From: UBA2365 sp964594045
Lineage (GTDB): Bacteria > Bacteroidota > Bacteroidia > Chitinophagales > Saprospiraceae
Direction of reading: 5' to 3'
DNA length: 19,409 bases
NCBI GenBank assembly: GCA_964594045.1
Contig: CAZQKR010000061.1
Coordinates: 1 to 19,409, forward strand
The position numbers and the translations under genes are program-made. Shown here in pieces: positions 8,218 through 16,424 of this stretch. The notes under the pieces were generated by a model. The model was given only the letters and a program-made list of their open reading frames with translations, was not told where the DNA came from and ran no database searches. How positions within the stretch are numbered: the first letter of the stretch is position 1; every line of letters begins with the position of its first letter.

Positions 8218-10998
8218 ATGAAAAGATCTTTACTGTTGCTTGCGATTATGGTCGTTTCCCTGACTTCACTTTTTGCCCAGATCGATGACGGCTGGAGTGA
8301 GGCCGGCAATGCTGCCTACAACAGCAATCTGAAATCCATTGTATTTACTTCAGATCTGAAAGGCTTTGCAGTGGGTACAGGGGGTTCTTTCCTGAAAACT
8401 TCAGATGGGGGCCTGAGTTGGACCGCTTTCAATACGGGTTTCAATTTCAGTTTCAAAAAGATCGTTTTCATTGATGAAATGACCGGTTACATTGTCGGCA
8501 ATCTGAAACAATACGATGACGGGCGCCTGCTGAAAACCTCAGATGGTGGTAATACGTGGACTTTACTGTATTCAAATTCTGAGGGTTTTAATAATATTTT
8601 CTTCAACGCATCCGGTTTTGGCGGTATCATAGGATATGAAAGATTCTATAAAACAACTGACTTCGGCCAAAACTGGACTCTGATAGAAATTGATGGCGCT
8701 TATGATATGTATGGCTTGCATTTCATAGACAATATGACCGGTTTTATCGCTGCAAACGGTGGCGCTTTTAAAACATCAGACGGTGGACAAATATGGACAA
8801 AGTCTATGGATGGTACCTACAACGAAATCATGTTTACGGATGCAAACACAGGGTATTTATCTTCCAATAATCATGCTTATATTTTCAAAACCACTGATGG
8901 CGGCAACAATTGGGTTGGCACGACAACTACGGGGATTAGTCTTTGTAATCATCTTTACTTCAAGGATAATCAAAATGGATTCGCCTGGTCAGACTCTGAA
9001 ACAGCTCCGGGAAAAATTGCCAGAACGACCAACGGGGGCAATACCTGGACCCAGGTCAACCTCCCTTCAAAACTTACTATGAACAATATGATTGCAAAAT
9101 CCAATGGTGAATTTTTCATTTGTGGTGCCGGTGGTAATATCATTAAAAGTTCAAATGGCACTGCCTGGACCACTGCTTCAGAAGGTCTGTTCAAGGGTAT
9201 GCTGCACGACATGTGTTTTGCGGCCAATAATACTATTTTCGCCTGCGGGGACAACGGAACCATCGTCAAAAGTACGGATAATGCCAGCTCCTGGACCCGG
9301 CTCAATTCCGGCACAACCGAAAAACTCTGGGGCATTTCTTCAACTCCTTCGGGTAAACTTTTTGCTTTCGGTGAAAATAAAACTGTTATAAAATCACTTG
9401 ACGGTGGAACGACCTGGACTTCTTCAAACACTGGTTTTGAAATGATTCAGGCCAATCAGGGAGAGATCCGGTTTCTGAATGACAACACAGGGTTCATCGC
9501 TTTTAATGAAATTTATAAGACCATTGATGGTGGAAATACCTGGCAAAAAGTGCTTGATAATATGATCACCCTGAGTATTAAGCCTATTAATGACAACCTG
9601 ATCTATGCCTCCGGTTGGTGGAGTGTGCTTAAAAGCGAAGATGGGGGCATAACATGGAATAATATTAACCCGCAAAATAAAATTTTCTGGGGATTTGACT
9701 TTTTGGATGACCAAAACGGTTTGGCAGCCTATCAGGATTATTATGCGTACAACACTTCTGATGGTGGTACTAACTGGAGCAGAAAAAGGCTGGAAGGAAT
9801 GTCTTTGAGAGACGCCGCTATGGTCGATCTCCAAAACATGTATGTCGTTGGCCTGGACGGAACGATCGGAAAGACATCCGATGGCGCTGAGAACTGGGAA
9901 TTTGTCAACAGCCAGACAACCAGACACTTGTACGACATTTTCTTTGGCCTTGATGGTACCGGATATATACTCGGAGAAGATGGAATGATTCTCCGGAAAC
10001 CTTTTGTACCAACCTTCAGCCTGAACTTTGATGTCAAAGACAAAAGCGGCAACCCGGTTCAAAATGCGATCGTTACTCTAAACGATTTCGTGTATCCCGC
10101 AGGAACTTACAGTTTCCCGGGTCTGATCGCAGGTGAATACAAATATAAAATATCAGGAGAAGGCTTCTGTGATGCCCTCGGTACGATCAACCTGCTTGCT
10201 GATCAGACGGAAAATGTCGTTCTGGACAATTGCTTCAGCCTTACCTTCATAGTGACCAATATCTTTGATGTACCCATTGAGGGCGCAGATGTACAGTTGG
10301 GCACATCCATGGCCAAAACCAACCCTTCAGGCATTGCAATCGTTTCACATGCCGCAGGCACCGATATCGACTATCTGATCTCTGCAACAAAGTTTTTATC
10401 CCATAACGGGAAAATTGACATCACACAGAATCAGACCCATACTTTCAAGCTCTTTACAGCTCTCCAACCACCTGTAGCAACCATGGCAACCGATGTGTCC
10501 ATGGAAGGATTCAAAGCCAATTGGGAAAAAGCAGAAGATGCACAATATGCTCTGCTTTTTGTTTCAAATGATAATTTTTTAACCTATCTGTCTGGTTATG
10601 AAGGTGTTGAGGTTTCAGAAAACAGTATGGATGTGATAGGATTAAGCCCTGAAACTAATTATGAATATAAGTTGAAATCTGTGAATGTGGACGGGGAATC
10701 CGATTTTTCCAATGTGATCAGTGTGACCACAAAAACTACGGGATTGAATGGCGTTGAAAAAATTGTCAGTCTGCATATCTATCCAAATCCTGCTGACAAC
10801 CAGATCAACTTAAAATCAGATCAACTCAAACCGGCAAATATCCGTGTGCTGGATATGTATGGCCGTCTCTGTATCGAAGATATTTTGCCGGAGAGCGCGC
10901 AATTTAAAGTGGATATAAGTGATTTGCATCCAGGCTTTTATACAATTCAGGTATTGACGGACGGGACTTTCAGCAGTGCGCTTTTTATGAAAAACTAG
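8218..10998 (+). CDS. Secreted Asp-box beta-propeller protein with T9SS type A tail
   Basis: The product is 926 residues from the ATG at 8218. An in-frame TTG at 8182 would add 12 residues before the signal peptide and is less likely. MKRSLLLLAIMVVSLTSLFA is a signal peptide. Residues about 30-600 carry about 13 Asp-box (BNR) repeats of the form (S/T)xDGGxxW, from TSDGGLSWT near 61 to TSDGAENWE near 553. These form a Ycf48/sialidase-like propeller, common in Bacteroidota extracellular proteins without enzymatic activity; no sialidase active site is evident. Two carboxypeptidase-regulatory-like beta domains follow (about 600-672 and 672-745), then fibronectin III (about 750-838), then a T9SS sorting tail (HIYPNPADN near 853; GFYTIQV) to the end. 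It should be exported and released or anchored by T9SS. It is monocistronic and convergent with the lipoprotein gene. Confidence 0.92.
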   Translation: MKRSLLLLAIMVVSLTSLFAQIDDGWSEAGNAAYNSNLKSIVFTSDLKGFAVGTGGSFLKTSDGGLSWTAFNTGFNFSFKKIVFIDEMTGYIVGNLKQYDDGRLLKTSDGGNTWTLLYSNSEGFNNIFFNASGFGGIIGYERFYKTTDFGQNWTLIEIDGAYDMYGLHFIDNMTGFIAANGGAFKTSDGGQIWTKSMDGTYNEIMFTDANTGYLSSNNHAYIFKTTDGGNNWVGTTTTGISLCNHLYFKDNQNGFAWSDSETAPGKIARTTNGGNTWTQVNLPSKLTMNNMIAKSNGEFFICGAGGNIIKSSNGTAWTTASEGLFKGMLHDMCFAANNTIFACGDNGTIVKSTDNASSWTRLNSGTTEKLWGISSTPSGKLFAFGENKTVIKSLDGGTTWTSSNTGFEMIQANQGEIRFLNDNTGFIAFNEIYKTIDGGNTWQKVLDNMITLSIKPINDNLIYASGWWSVLKSEDGGITWNNINPQNKIFWGFDFLDDQNGLAAYQDYYAYNTSDGGTNWSRKRLEGMSLRDAAMVDLQNMYVVGLDGTIGKTSDGAENWEFVNSQTTRHLYDIFFGLDGTGYILGEDGMILRKPFVPTFSLNFDVKDKSGNPVQNAIVTLNDFVYPAGTYSFPGLIAGEYKYKISGEGFCDALGTINLLADQTENVVLDNCFSLTFIVTNIFDVPIEGADVQLGTSMAKTNPSGIAIVSHAAGTDIDYLISATKFLSHNGKIDITQNQTHTFKLFTALQPPVATMATDVSMEGFKANWEKAEDAQYALLFVSNDNFLTYLSGYEGVEVSENSMDVIGLSPETNYEYKLKSVNVDGESDFSNVISVTTKTTGLNGVEKIVSLHIYPNPADNQINLKSDQLKPANIRVLDMYGRLCIEDILPESAQFKVDISDLHPGFYTIQVLTDGTFSSALFMKN

Positions 10999-11050
10999 AC
11001 ACCCGGGAATTCCGGATTGGTTTCCGGGTATAACCCGAATAATCATAAAG

Positions 11051-11081
11051 AAAAGAGGTCTCTCTTCTGAAGACCTCTTTT
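11051..11081. terminator. Bidirectional terminator between convergent genes
   Basis: AAAAGAGGTCT (11051-11061) pairs perfectly with AGACCTCTTTT (11071-11081). It has A/T-rich flanks on both sides, so it can terminate the plus gene ending at 10998 and the minus gene ending at 11096. Confidence 0.85.
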
Positions 11082-11095
11082 CTTTTGAAACGCTT

Positions 11096-11698
11096 TTACT
11101 TTTTGGTCAGCTTGATCATGGTATTTGAAGAAGGGGGATAGTCTGCCCTTTCCAGTTCTCCACCTGTTTCTATTTCAATATCACCATATAATTCAATGGT
11201 CGTTGGTGGTTTGGTTGAACTGCTGACAAAAGGACCCCAGTCCAGGTCAAAAGAATGCCAGGGATCTGTTTGCTCTTCATCACCAATGCGTATGGACATG
11301 ATATTCATGGTCGTTTTTGCCAGCGTCATATGGGTGCTTTGCCAGTCAATGGTATTCATTCCGGGATCAGGATAGTTAGTGGCTTTAAAAGATTCGCTCC
11401 AGGCGCCGGAATCCCATGTGAAAGTACCGTCATAAAAATAGGTTTTGATGACATTTCCCTGAACAGAATCCGTTTGGTAATGATGTCCTTTGGTAAAAAC
11501 GATTTTGATCTTTTTCCCTCCAAACGGCTGAACGCTTACAGGAGTCGTCCCTTCCCAGGTTCCTACAAGCCAGTCTTCATCCCAAATTAGATTTGAAGGA
11601 TCATTGTTGTCATCTTTTGCACAACCCGCTGAAAGGAGGATTATGCCAAATCCTATGATGACCTGTTTAATAAGCTTGATTTTCAAATGTGTTTGCAT
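11096..11698 (-). CDS. Small outer-membrane-type lipoprotein, unknown function
   Basis: This 200-residue protein has a lipoprotein signal: a hydrophobic stretch (VIIGFGIILLSAG) and lipobox LSAGC with the acylated cysteine at residue 26, followed by acidic KDDNND, usual for Bacteroidota surface lipoproteins. The mature part opens with LVGTWEG, a motif typical of lipocalin-like beta-barrel lipoproteins, and is rich in beta-prone residues (IKIVFTKG, GTFTWDSG), ending TMIKLTKK. A lipocalin-like fold is an inference; ligand and partner are unknown. It is monocistronic and faces the propeller gene across a shared terminator. Confidence 0.8.
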   Translation of the reverse strand: MQTHLKIKLIKQVIIGFGIILLSAGCAKDDNNDPSNLIWDEDWLVGTWEGTTPVSVQPFGGKKIKIVFTKGHHYQTDSVQGNVIKTYFYDGTFTWDSGAWSESFKATNYPDPGMNTIDWQSTHMTLAKTTMNIMSIRIGDEEQTDPWHSFDLDWGPFVSSSTKPPTTIELYGDIEIETGGELERADYPPSSNTMIKLTKK

Positions 11699-11793
11699 AT
11701 AGATGGTTTTAATTGTTTTTCAGGACTTTACCTTGAAAGTTAACTTATGAACTGATTCAAAATTCTGTATAATATCTTTAACATACCCATTTG

Positions 11794-11801
11794 CAAAACT
11801 A
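11794..11801 (-). promoter_or_regulatory. Candidate -7 element for the lipoprotein gene
   Basis: The minus strand reads TAGTTTTG (TAnnTTTG), about 95 bp before the start at 11698. A TTG lies about 20 bases upstream (11822-11824 on plus as CAA), an incomplete -33 match. Confidence 0.35.
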
Positions 11802-11902
11802 TGAAATACTGCCATCACAATCAAGTGATATTTTCACTGATATTCATGCTTTCAGGCAAATCTCATCAATGGAAAAAATTAAATCATAATTGCAGAAAGG
11901 GT

Positions 11903-11952
11903 GGTCGGATCAACCAAAGATCCGGTTTGATTTCCTGATGAATGATCTGACC
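11903..11952. repeat. Imperfect stem-loop
   Basis: GGTCGGATCA (11903-11912) pairs with TGATCTGACC (11943-11952) with one mismatch. A smaller pairing of ATCAACC with GGTTTGAT lies inside. It sits just outside the larger inverted-repeat element and could be part of the same insertion. Confidence 0.6.
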
Positions 11953-11964
11953 AACAATAATTGT

Positions 11965-12225
11965 CAAATTTGAGTCTGCTCCGAAAAATCTTTGCCCCCT
12001 AATTCCCTGCTGACGTTTTCAGTCAGTACATGCACTGACGTTTTCAGTCAGTACAAGCCTAAAAGGGGACTTTTAATTTGTTGATTTTCAATCGTTTCCC
12101 TTTAGTCCTGTGCTGACCTTTAGCACTGACGAAGCGAGCTTATCAGCATCTACGACGTCAGTAGGTTGGGGCAAAAAACGATTGAAAATCAACAAATTGG
12201 AGTTTTTGGAGTAGACTCAAATTTG
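11965..12225. repeat. 261-bp nested inverted-repeat element (MITE-like or structured RNA)
   Basis: The outer arms 11965-11988 (CAAATTTGAGTCTGCTCCG...) and 12203-12225 are inverse copies apart from one substitution and one gap. The inner arms AATTTGTTGATTTTCAATCG+TTT (12075-12097) and 12176-12198 are a perfect 23-bp inverted repeat around a 78-base centre. TTTGCCCC...CTGACG near 11990-12015 also recurs inverted near 12155-12175. Short CTGAC/GTCAG hairpins lie between the arms. It has no coding capacity. I see no clear flanking target-site duplication, so transposition is unproven. It starts 32 bp past the stop of the minus-strand gene at 12257 and may be in its 3' untranslated region. Confidence 0.8.
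12011..12055. repeat. Direct repeat of a 20-bp hairpin motif
   Basis: TGACGTTTTCAGTCAGTACA occurs exactly at 12011-12030 and 12036-12055 (period 25). Each copy, with the preceding C, forms a CTGAC/GTCAG stem. Related CACTGACG and GACGTCAGTA strings occur at 12124-12163 within the same element. Confidence 0.8.
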
Positions 12226-12256
12226 AGTTTTCTGTTTAATCGGGTAAAATTTATTT

Positions 12257-14116
12257 CTATCTCAGCAAAGTCACATCACCTGAGTAACTGTTTTCATGGC
12301 CGTCGATGAACAATACTTCCACCATGTAGGTATAAACTCCCGGTACAGCATCCTGGCCACGGAAAGTTCCGTCCCATCCCCGGTTTGCATCGCCTTTCAA
12401 AATATGATTTGCCTCAAATACCTGATTACCCCACCGGTCAAAAATGACCATACTTTTGATCAGATCGACCGATCCCGGGAAAACCGGTTCAAACCGGTCG
12501 TTCAGGTGATCCCCGTTGGGGGAAAATACATTGGGCAATGTGAGTCGGTAACGATTCGTACGCACCATTACCAGTATGGAATCGGATACCGGACAGCCGT
12601 ATTCATCTACACCTGACAAATAATAATAACCTGTTCGTGTGGGTATATGATCATATACCGCCGGGTCGTCAGCCAGCCAGGCACCATTTGGCCCGCTCCA
12701 TTTCAAACCTGAGTATGCCGGATCAAGAGAGATCGGGATGAGATCCACATTTTCTCCCAGGTTCAGTTCGATGGTATCCTGCAGCAATATACCGGTACCC
12801 GGTGGAATTTCTTCCAGGTTAACAGTGACCAGGCTATCACAACCATTGGCGTTGACCAACGTTACCAAAAATTCTCCTGCAACATCCGTTTTGAACTGAT
12901 GATACGCCCAGGTATCACCTTTGCAAAATGTATCAAACAGATCAGCGTAAGTTTTGGGGACTACTTTCAGATCCAGTTGTATTATGGAATCACAGCCATC
13001 TTTGGCTTCGATCAGCCTTTCATAGAATCCGCTCTCGGTTAAAATTTGCTGGCCGAAAGCATAGTTTTCTCCTTCACATATTGATGCCGAAACCGATTCA
13101 TAATATGGTGGCAGGCGGAGTTGGTAGCTCAGGGAATACAGGCAACCCGCCTCATTGGTCAGAATACACAGATACATTCCTTCTGCATTGTTGTTGGGGG
13201 GAATGAAAATACCGGGATTTGTTTCTCCGACCAGGGCAATTCCGTCTTTATACCATTGATAAGTCACACCATCTCTTTTTTCAATAGTAAGTGTGACTCC
13301 TTCCTCGCAGATCCTGCCTTCTATCCGGTCAAAAGGCACTCCGAAAACCGAGCTTTCTGCCAGAACAAGCCGGTCCAGGTAAAAATACGGATCATAGGTA
13401 TAGAATGGATTGGCTGTACAGCCCGGTCCTAATATGATCACCGACCAGGGTTCTGTGGCCACAAATTCAAAGACCACATTGACCCACTCATTGGATCCGC
13501 TAACCCTTTGTTCGTCAATCACTTTATAATTGATCGTGTTGGCAGGGCACCCAACGGTGTTGCTCGTTCCGCCAAAAGGCAGGTCCGCACAACGGGTTGA
13601 TCCGAATATCGCCATATTCAGCGAGGTGCTGCCAACTATATTATTCCGGAATCCCACAAAAAAATCCAATCTGTATTTTGTTCCGGGGACCATCGGGTCT
13701 GTCAGGCAAGCTCCGACATACTCCTTATAGTTGGGACCGATTTGTGCCTGGCCATCCCGGAAACCCACACCGCCTTGTCCGTCCGGAAAAGGAAGTGGCG
13801 GAACGGCACCTATGTTGGAATTACCCAGATATCCGCCACAGGTATGAACATAATCCGTTGTCGGTGCTGATGCCTGGATCCACGCCACAGCGCAATCCAG
13901 CCGGGCATTTTTCGTCGGGCAACAGGTTCTTTCTTCAAAAGACGGATTGGGTATCAGGGAGGAGGGCAATAATTGGTTACAGATACAATCAGGATCATTC
14001 AAATCAATCATGCCATCCTGATCGTCGTCAACTGCATTGTTGCAAATCTCCTGTGCCTGAAGTGAAATATCCAGATTTAAAACTAAAATCAGCAGTATAA
14101 TAATTTGTCGAAGCAT
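12257..14116 (-). CDS. Secreted surface protein with T9SS type B (gliding-associated) C-terminal domain
   Basis: The product is 619 residues from the ATG at 14116, which places the signal peptide MLRQIIILLILVLNLDISLQ at the very N-terminus. An upstream in-frame ATG at 14158 would leave almost no leader after the promoter at 14170-14200. The mature start EICNNAVDDDQDGMIDLNDP is an acidic, calcium-loop-like segment frequent in Saprospirales proteins. A cysteine-rich, jelly-roll-like region follows (NPSFEE; DFFVGFRN; YFYLDRL). Then come an Ig-like segment (TYQWYKDG) and two short repeats of the form (S/T)xCxG...Y...GCDSxxxxxL. The C-terminal about 95 residues (LPNVFSPNGDHLND, IFDRWGN, GWDGTFRGQ, GVYTYMV) are the CHU_C/type B sorting domain, indicating export by T9SS. 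Its ligand is unknown; a surface attachment or gliding-related role is inference. Confidence 0.88.
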   Translation of the reverse strand: MLRQIIILLILVLNLDISLQAQEICNNAVDDDQDGMIDLNDPDCICNQLLPSSLIPNPSFEERTCCPTKNARLDCAVAWIQASAPTTDYVHTCGGYLGNSNIGAVPPLPFPDGQGGVGFRDGQAQIGPNYKEYVGACLTDPMVPGTKYRLDFFVGFRNNIVGSTSLNMAIFGSTRCADLPFGGTSNTVGCPANTINYKVIDEQRVSGSNEWVNVVFEFVATEPWSVIILGPGCTANPFYTYDPYFYLDRLVLAESSVFGVPFDRIEGRICEEGVTLTIEKRDGVTYQWYKDGIALVGETNPGIFIPPNNNAEGMYLCILTNEAGCLYSLSYQLRLPPYYESVSASICEGENYAFGQQILTESGFYERLIEAKDGCDSIIQLDLKVVPKTYADLFDTFCKGDTWAYHQFKTDVAGEFLVTLVNANGCDSLVTVNLEEIPPGTGILLQDTIELNLGENVDLIPISLDPAYSGLKWSGPNGAWLADDPAVYDHIPTRTGYYYLSGVDEYGCPVSDSILVMVRTNRYRLTLPNVFSPNGDHLNDRFEPVFPGSVDLIKSMVIFDRWGNQVFEANHILKGDANRGWDGTFRGQDAVPGVYTYMVEVLFIDGHENSYSGDVTLLR

Positions 14117-14169
14117 GATAATTCGTAAACGAAGATCTCCAGGTCTGAAATCCTTCATTCATAACGTAC

Positions 14170-14200
14170 CAAAGGTAAATTTGTATATTGGTTTTTCAAA
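14170..14200 (-). promoter_or_regulatory. Bacteroidota-type promoter of the T9SS type B gene
   Basis: On the minus strand TTTG (14197-14200) is followed after 19 bases by TACCTTTG (14170-14177), matching the -33/-7 consensus in sequence and spacing. Transcription should begin near 14165, giving a leader of about 50 bases to the 14116 start and arguing against 14158. Confidence 0.65.
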
Positions 14201-14303
14201 TATTTACCTCTATTATAGTCCGTCTAAACAGGGAAAATCATGGCAGGGTTTTTGAATGCCTGAAGGGTTAAGTTCTCGTATGGTTTTTCAGCATTTCAAA
14301 AAC

Positions 14304-15257
14304 TCATGACTCCTGGTTCTGCATAATGATCTCATCAACCCTTTCTACGGTAAAACCTGTGATCTCTGCCAGAAATTCGATTGAAGCGCCTTTTTGGTAG
14401 CCTTTAAGTATGATCTCAACTTTATTTTGTTCAATTCCTTTCTCGATCCCCTTTTGCATCCCTTTCTCGATCCCCTTCTCAACACCAATTTGTTCTATCA
14501 TTTCATATGTGGTCATAAGTTCAGACTTTTTATGTTTTGGAATTGATTTTACTAAGTTCATTAATTCTTCTCTTTTCAAATTGCTGATTTCAAAAAAATA
14601 AACAAAAATAGCTTGTTCAAAGTTCTTTCTGCATAACTTTTCAACCGCAAATCGTTGTAATATCCTTTTTAGCTGATCCGGCAGCTCTTCCGGAAAGTCT
14701 GTATACCGCTGCATGATCAAAGCTGAATGCAGGAAAATATTTTCTATTTCCAATATTTCTGAATCCGAAATCCTGACCAGATCGACAAAAACCGTATCAA
14801 AATCAGGGATATACCTCCTTAACCGCGGTTTTAAATCAGGAAACAACCCGGATAAAGGTCTATACTCCCAGGTTTGTTTTCCATGATAAAAAAGTAACGG
14901 AATGATGGGATATAAAGCTTTCTCATTTTTCAACTGGAATTGGTAGGCGTTTACCAGATATTGCAACAATTGAACCGCAACATTTTTATCGGGATAACTT
15001 TTATGTTCAATCAGTACTGACAGATAAAACACACTTTCGCTGTCATCTTTCATGCGGCATTGAATGACAGAATCGGCAAAGATCTCCCTGAGCTTATCGT
15101 CCAAAAAGCTGTCCTTCTGCATTACCAGACTGTCATAATCAATCAGCGCAGAGACTTCTGGCGGCAAAAACTGCTTCAGAAAATCAATGGCAATATCCTT
15201 TTCAGCCATCATAGCCTTAAAGAACTTATCGTGTGGTTTGTAGAGTGATTTTTCCAT
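14304..15257 (-). CDS. Rpn-family PD-(D/E)XK nuclease (YhgA-like putative transposase), copy 1
   Basis: This 317-residue protein belongs to the Rpn / transposase_31 family, recombination-promoting DNA endonucleases that in some bacteria act in phage defence. The N-terminus MEKSLYKPHDKFFKAMMAEK is the family hallmark (HDKFFK). The nuclease core shows D62 (FADS), E84-x-K86 (LIEHKSYPD) and a Q96..Y100 motif, so catalytic residues are intact. A conserved LYPIIPLLFYHG strand follows. Residues about 257-277 are tandem four-residue units (GVEK GIEK GMQK GIEK GIEQ), then a C-terminal helical tail (ILKGYQKGASIEFLAEITG). A paralogue lies at 16704-17645: only 3 of the first 44 residues differ and the C-terminal tails nearly match, while the middle has diverged. 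Confidence 0.92.
   Translation of the reverse strand: MEKSLYKPHDKFFKAMMAEKDIAIDFLKQFLPPEVSALIDYDSLVMQKDSFLDDKLREIFADSVIQCRMKDDSESVFYLSVLIEHKSYPDKNVAVQLLQYLVNAYQFQLKNEKALYPIIPLLFYHGKQTWEYRPLSGLFPDLKPRLRRYIPDFDTVFVDLVRISDSEILEIENIFLHSALIMQRYTDFPEELPDQLKRILQRFAVEKLCRKNFEQAIFVYFFEISNLKREELMNLVKSIPKHKKSELMTTYEMIEQIGVEKGIEKGMQKGIEKGIEQNKVEIILKGYQKGASIEFLAEITGFTVERVDEIIMQNQES
14431..14486 (-). repeat. In-frame 12-bp repeats in Rpn copy 1
   Basis: The units encode GVEK GIEK GMQK GIEK GIEQ (five units). The paralogue has four units at about 16829-16880. Copy number therefore differs by one 12-bp unit, as expected from slippage or recombination without a frameshift. Confidence 0.8.
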
Positions 15258-15261
15258 AGGA

Positions 15262-15269
15262 CAAAAATA
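15262..15269 (-). promoter_or_regulatory. -7 element abutting the Rpn copy 1 start
   Basis: The minus strand reads TATTTTTG (TAnnTTTG), ending five bases from the ATG at 15257. The identical element at the same offset precedes the paralogue. If used, the mRNA would be essentially leaderless. No TTTG is visible at the -33 position. Confidence 0.4.
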
Positions 15270-15424
15270 AGGAAAATCGGGAAAAAAGGAAATGTTTTAA
15301 AAAAACACCACTTTTTAGCATTGAGCTAAAATAATCAATTGCTGAAGCAAGAACTTACATTATAACTTGGAAAGTCTCAAAATCATCAAAAGCTGAAATA
15401 AAAAGCTATCCATCCCACACCAAA

Positions 15425-15631
15425 GTGCATTGCAATTTAATAGATTCTAAATTTAAAAAGGGACAAATGAACGCAAATATCTGGAATGTAAGTAAAGACA
15501 ATGTTGAAAAATGTAATCTTTGCCAATATAGGTACGTTTGTAATGACATGAGCGAATTAATTAAAACTAATCATACTTATGAAAGAGTTTCTGATTGTGA
15601 ATATGATATTGAAAATAATGTGTGGAATTAG
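15425..15631 (+). pseudogene. C-terminal remnant of a SPASM-domain peptide maturase (grasp-with-spasm type)
   Basis: The frame is open from 15335, with a GTG at 15425 and an ATG at 15467; similarity begins at about 15470. IWNVSKDNVEKCNLCQYRYV, then CND and a later CEYD, matches the cysteine-rich tail (CxxCxxRYxCxD) I recall from the GwsS maturase. There it binds an iron-sulfur cluster in a peptide-modifying enzyme working with the ATP-grasp partner GwsG. The radical-SAM-like body and the partner gene are absent, so it cannot work as the maturase. It is AT-rich, and its end overlaps the next gene. It could be a degraded copy or a small free-standing cysteine protein. Confidence 0.6.
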
Positions 15632-16328
15632 CTGTATTTTTTTATTTCAATGTACAGATGATTCAATTGAATATTTAGAAGGAGAATGGCATATTAGTCC
15701 CAATTCTTTTTTCGAAATACAAAAAACAGGTGATCTTGATTTTAATTTCATTTCTGAAGGTGATACATTTTCAGTCTATCAACTATCAAAAAATGACTCA
15801 AATGATGTATTTAATGACGTCTTCAGCTTTTCAAACGATAAAATGAGTGCATCCATAAAACCCCTTGATAGTATATTTCTCCTTTTTACACTTTATAAAG
15901 AAGTTGATGGTGAAATAGATGAGGTTTTTATAGCATCGAAGGGGTCGTATTATATTTTCAATCAGAATAATGCTGGCAAAGTTTTTGCCAAAAATTTAAA
16001 TGATACTTTTATCATTCCAGAGGGTTATTCCGGTCGAATATTTGTTGTATTTGATCAGGATAAGGATGAATTAATAAAAAGTTCAATTGGTTTGGTATAT
16101 TTAAAAAAGTCAAAAGTTGATAGGTTGTCATATTTGTTGGATAGATTCAATTTTGAAAATGAAAACAATATAAAATTGTGTGTTACTAAGGACTCTGACT
16201 CACAAAATTATATTTATAATAGTTGTCAAAACGGAGTATTCCTTCATGGATTTAACCAAGCAAGTTATAGGGATGTATTAAATGAATTACAGTTAGAAGG
16301 TGAAGTTCTTGTAGGGGTAGTCAAGTGA
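15579..16328 (+). CDS. Predicted secreted/lipoprotein-like protein, unknown family
   Basis: This 249-residue protein has an N-terminal hydrophobic segment (MILKIMCGISCIFLFQC) ending in a cysteine at residue 25 followed by TDDS. That suits a Bacteroidota lipoprotein, although Q at -1 is not a canonical lipobox. The mature part starts EYLEGEWHISPNSFFEIQKT, reminiscent of lipocalin-like lipoproteins, and looks beta-rich throughout (SGRIFVVFDQ, GEVLVGVVK). I do not recognise the family. The start could also be the ATG at 15603. Its start overlaps the SPASM remnant by 53 bases in another frame, and TACGTTTG at 15533-15540 could be its -7 element. The gene is strongly AT-rich compared with the surface-protein genes to the left, suggesting horizontal origin. 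Confidence 0.65.
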   Translation: MKEFLIVNMILKIMCGISCIFLFQCTDDSIEYLEGEWHISPNSFFEIQKTGDLDFNFISEGDTFSVYQLSKNDSNDVFNDVFSFSNDKMSASIKPLDSIFLLFTLYKEVDGEIDEVFIASKGSYYIFNQNNAGKVFAKNLNDTFIIPEGYSGRIFVVFDQDKDELIKSSIGLVYLKKSKVDRLSYLLDRFNFENENNIKLCVTKDSDSQNYIYNSCQNGVFLHGFNQASYRDVLNELQLEGEVLVGVVK

Positions 16329-16424
16329 CCAATTTACAAGCTGAATATTCCAGCCAAATTGAACCATCCATTCCGGATCAAACCGAACCACTTCAATCGA
16401 GAGATTTGATAGGTATTTTTATAA

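Larger units (their letters stand above)
11699..12256. other. Gene-free region with hairpins and a nested inverted-repeat element
   Basis: About 560 bp without a supported coding frame. It holds the upstream region of the lipoprotein gene, a hairpin at 11903-11952, and the nested element at 11965-12225 that abuts the 3' end of the T9SS type B gene. Confidence 0.8.

Noticed and set aside
8970..10062. Antisense open frames of 99-212 residues inside the propeller gene
   Set aside because: The sense frame has a signal peptide, 13 Asp boxes and a T9SS tail; the antisense translations match nothing recognisable.
14117..14158. Upstream ATG for the T9SS type B gene
   Set aside because: The good promoter at 14170-14200 predicts transcription starting near 14165, and the signal peptide begins at the 14116 ATG.
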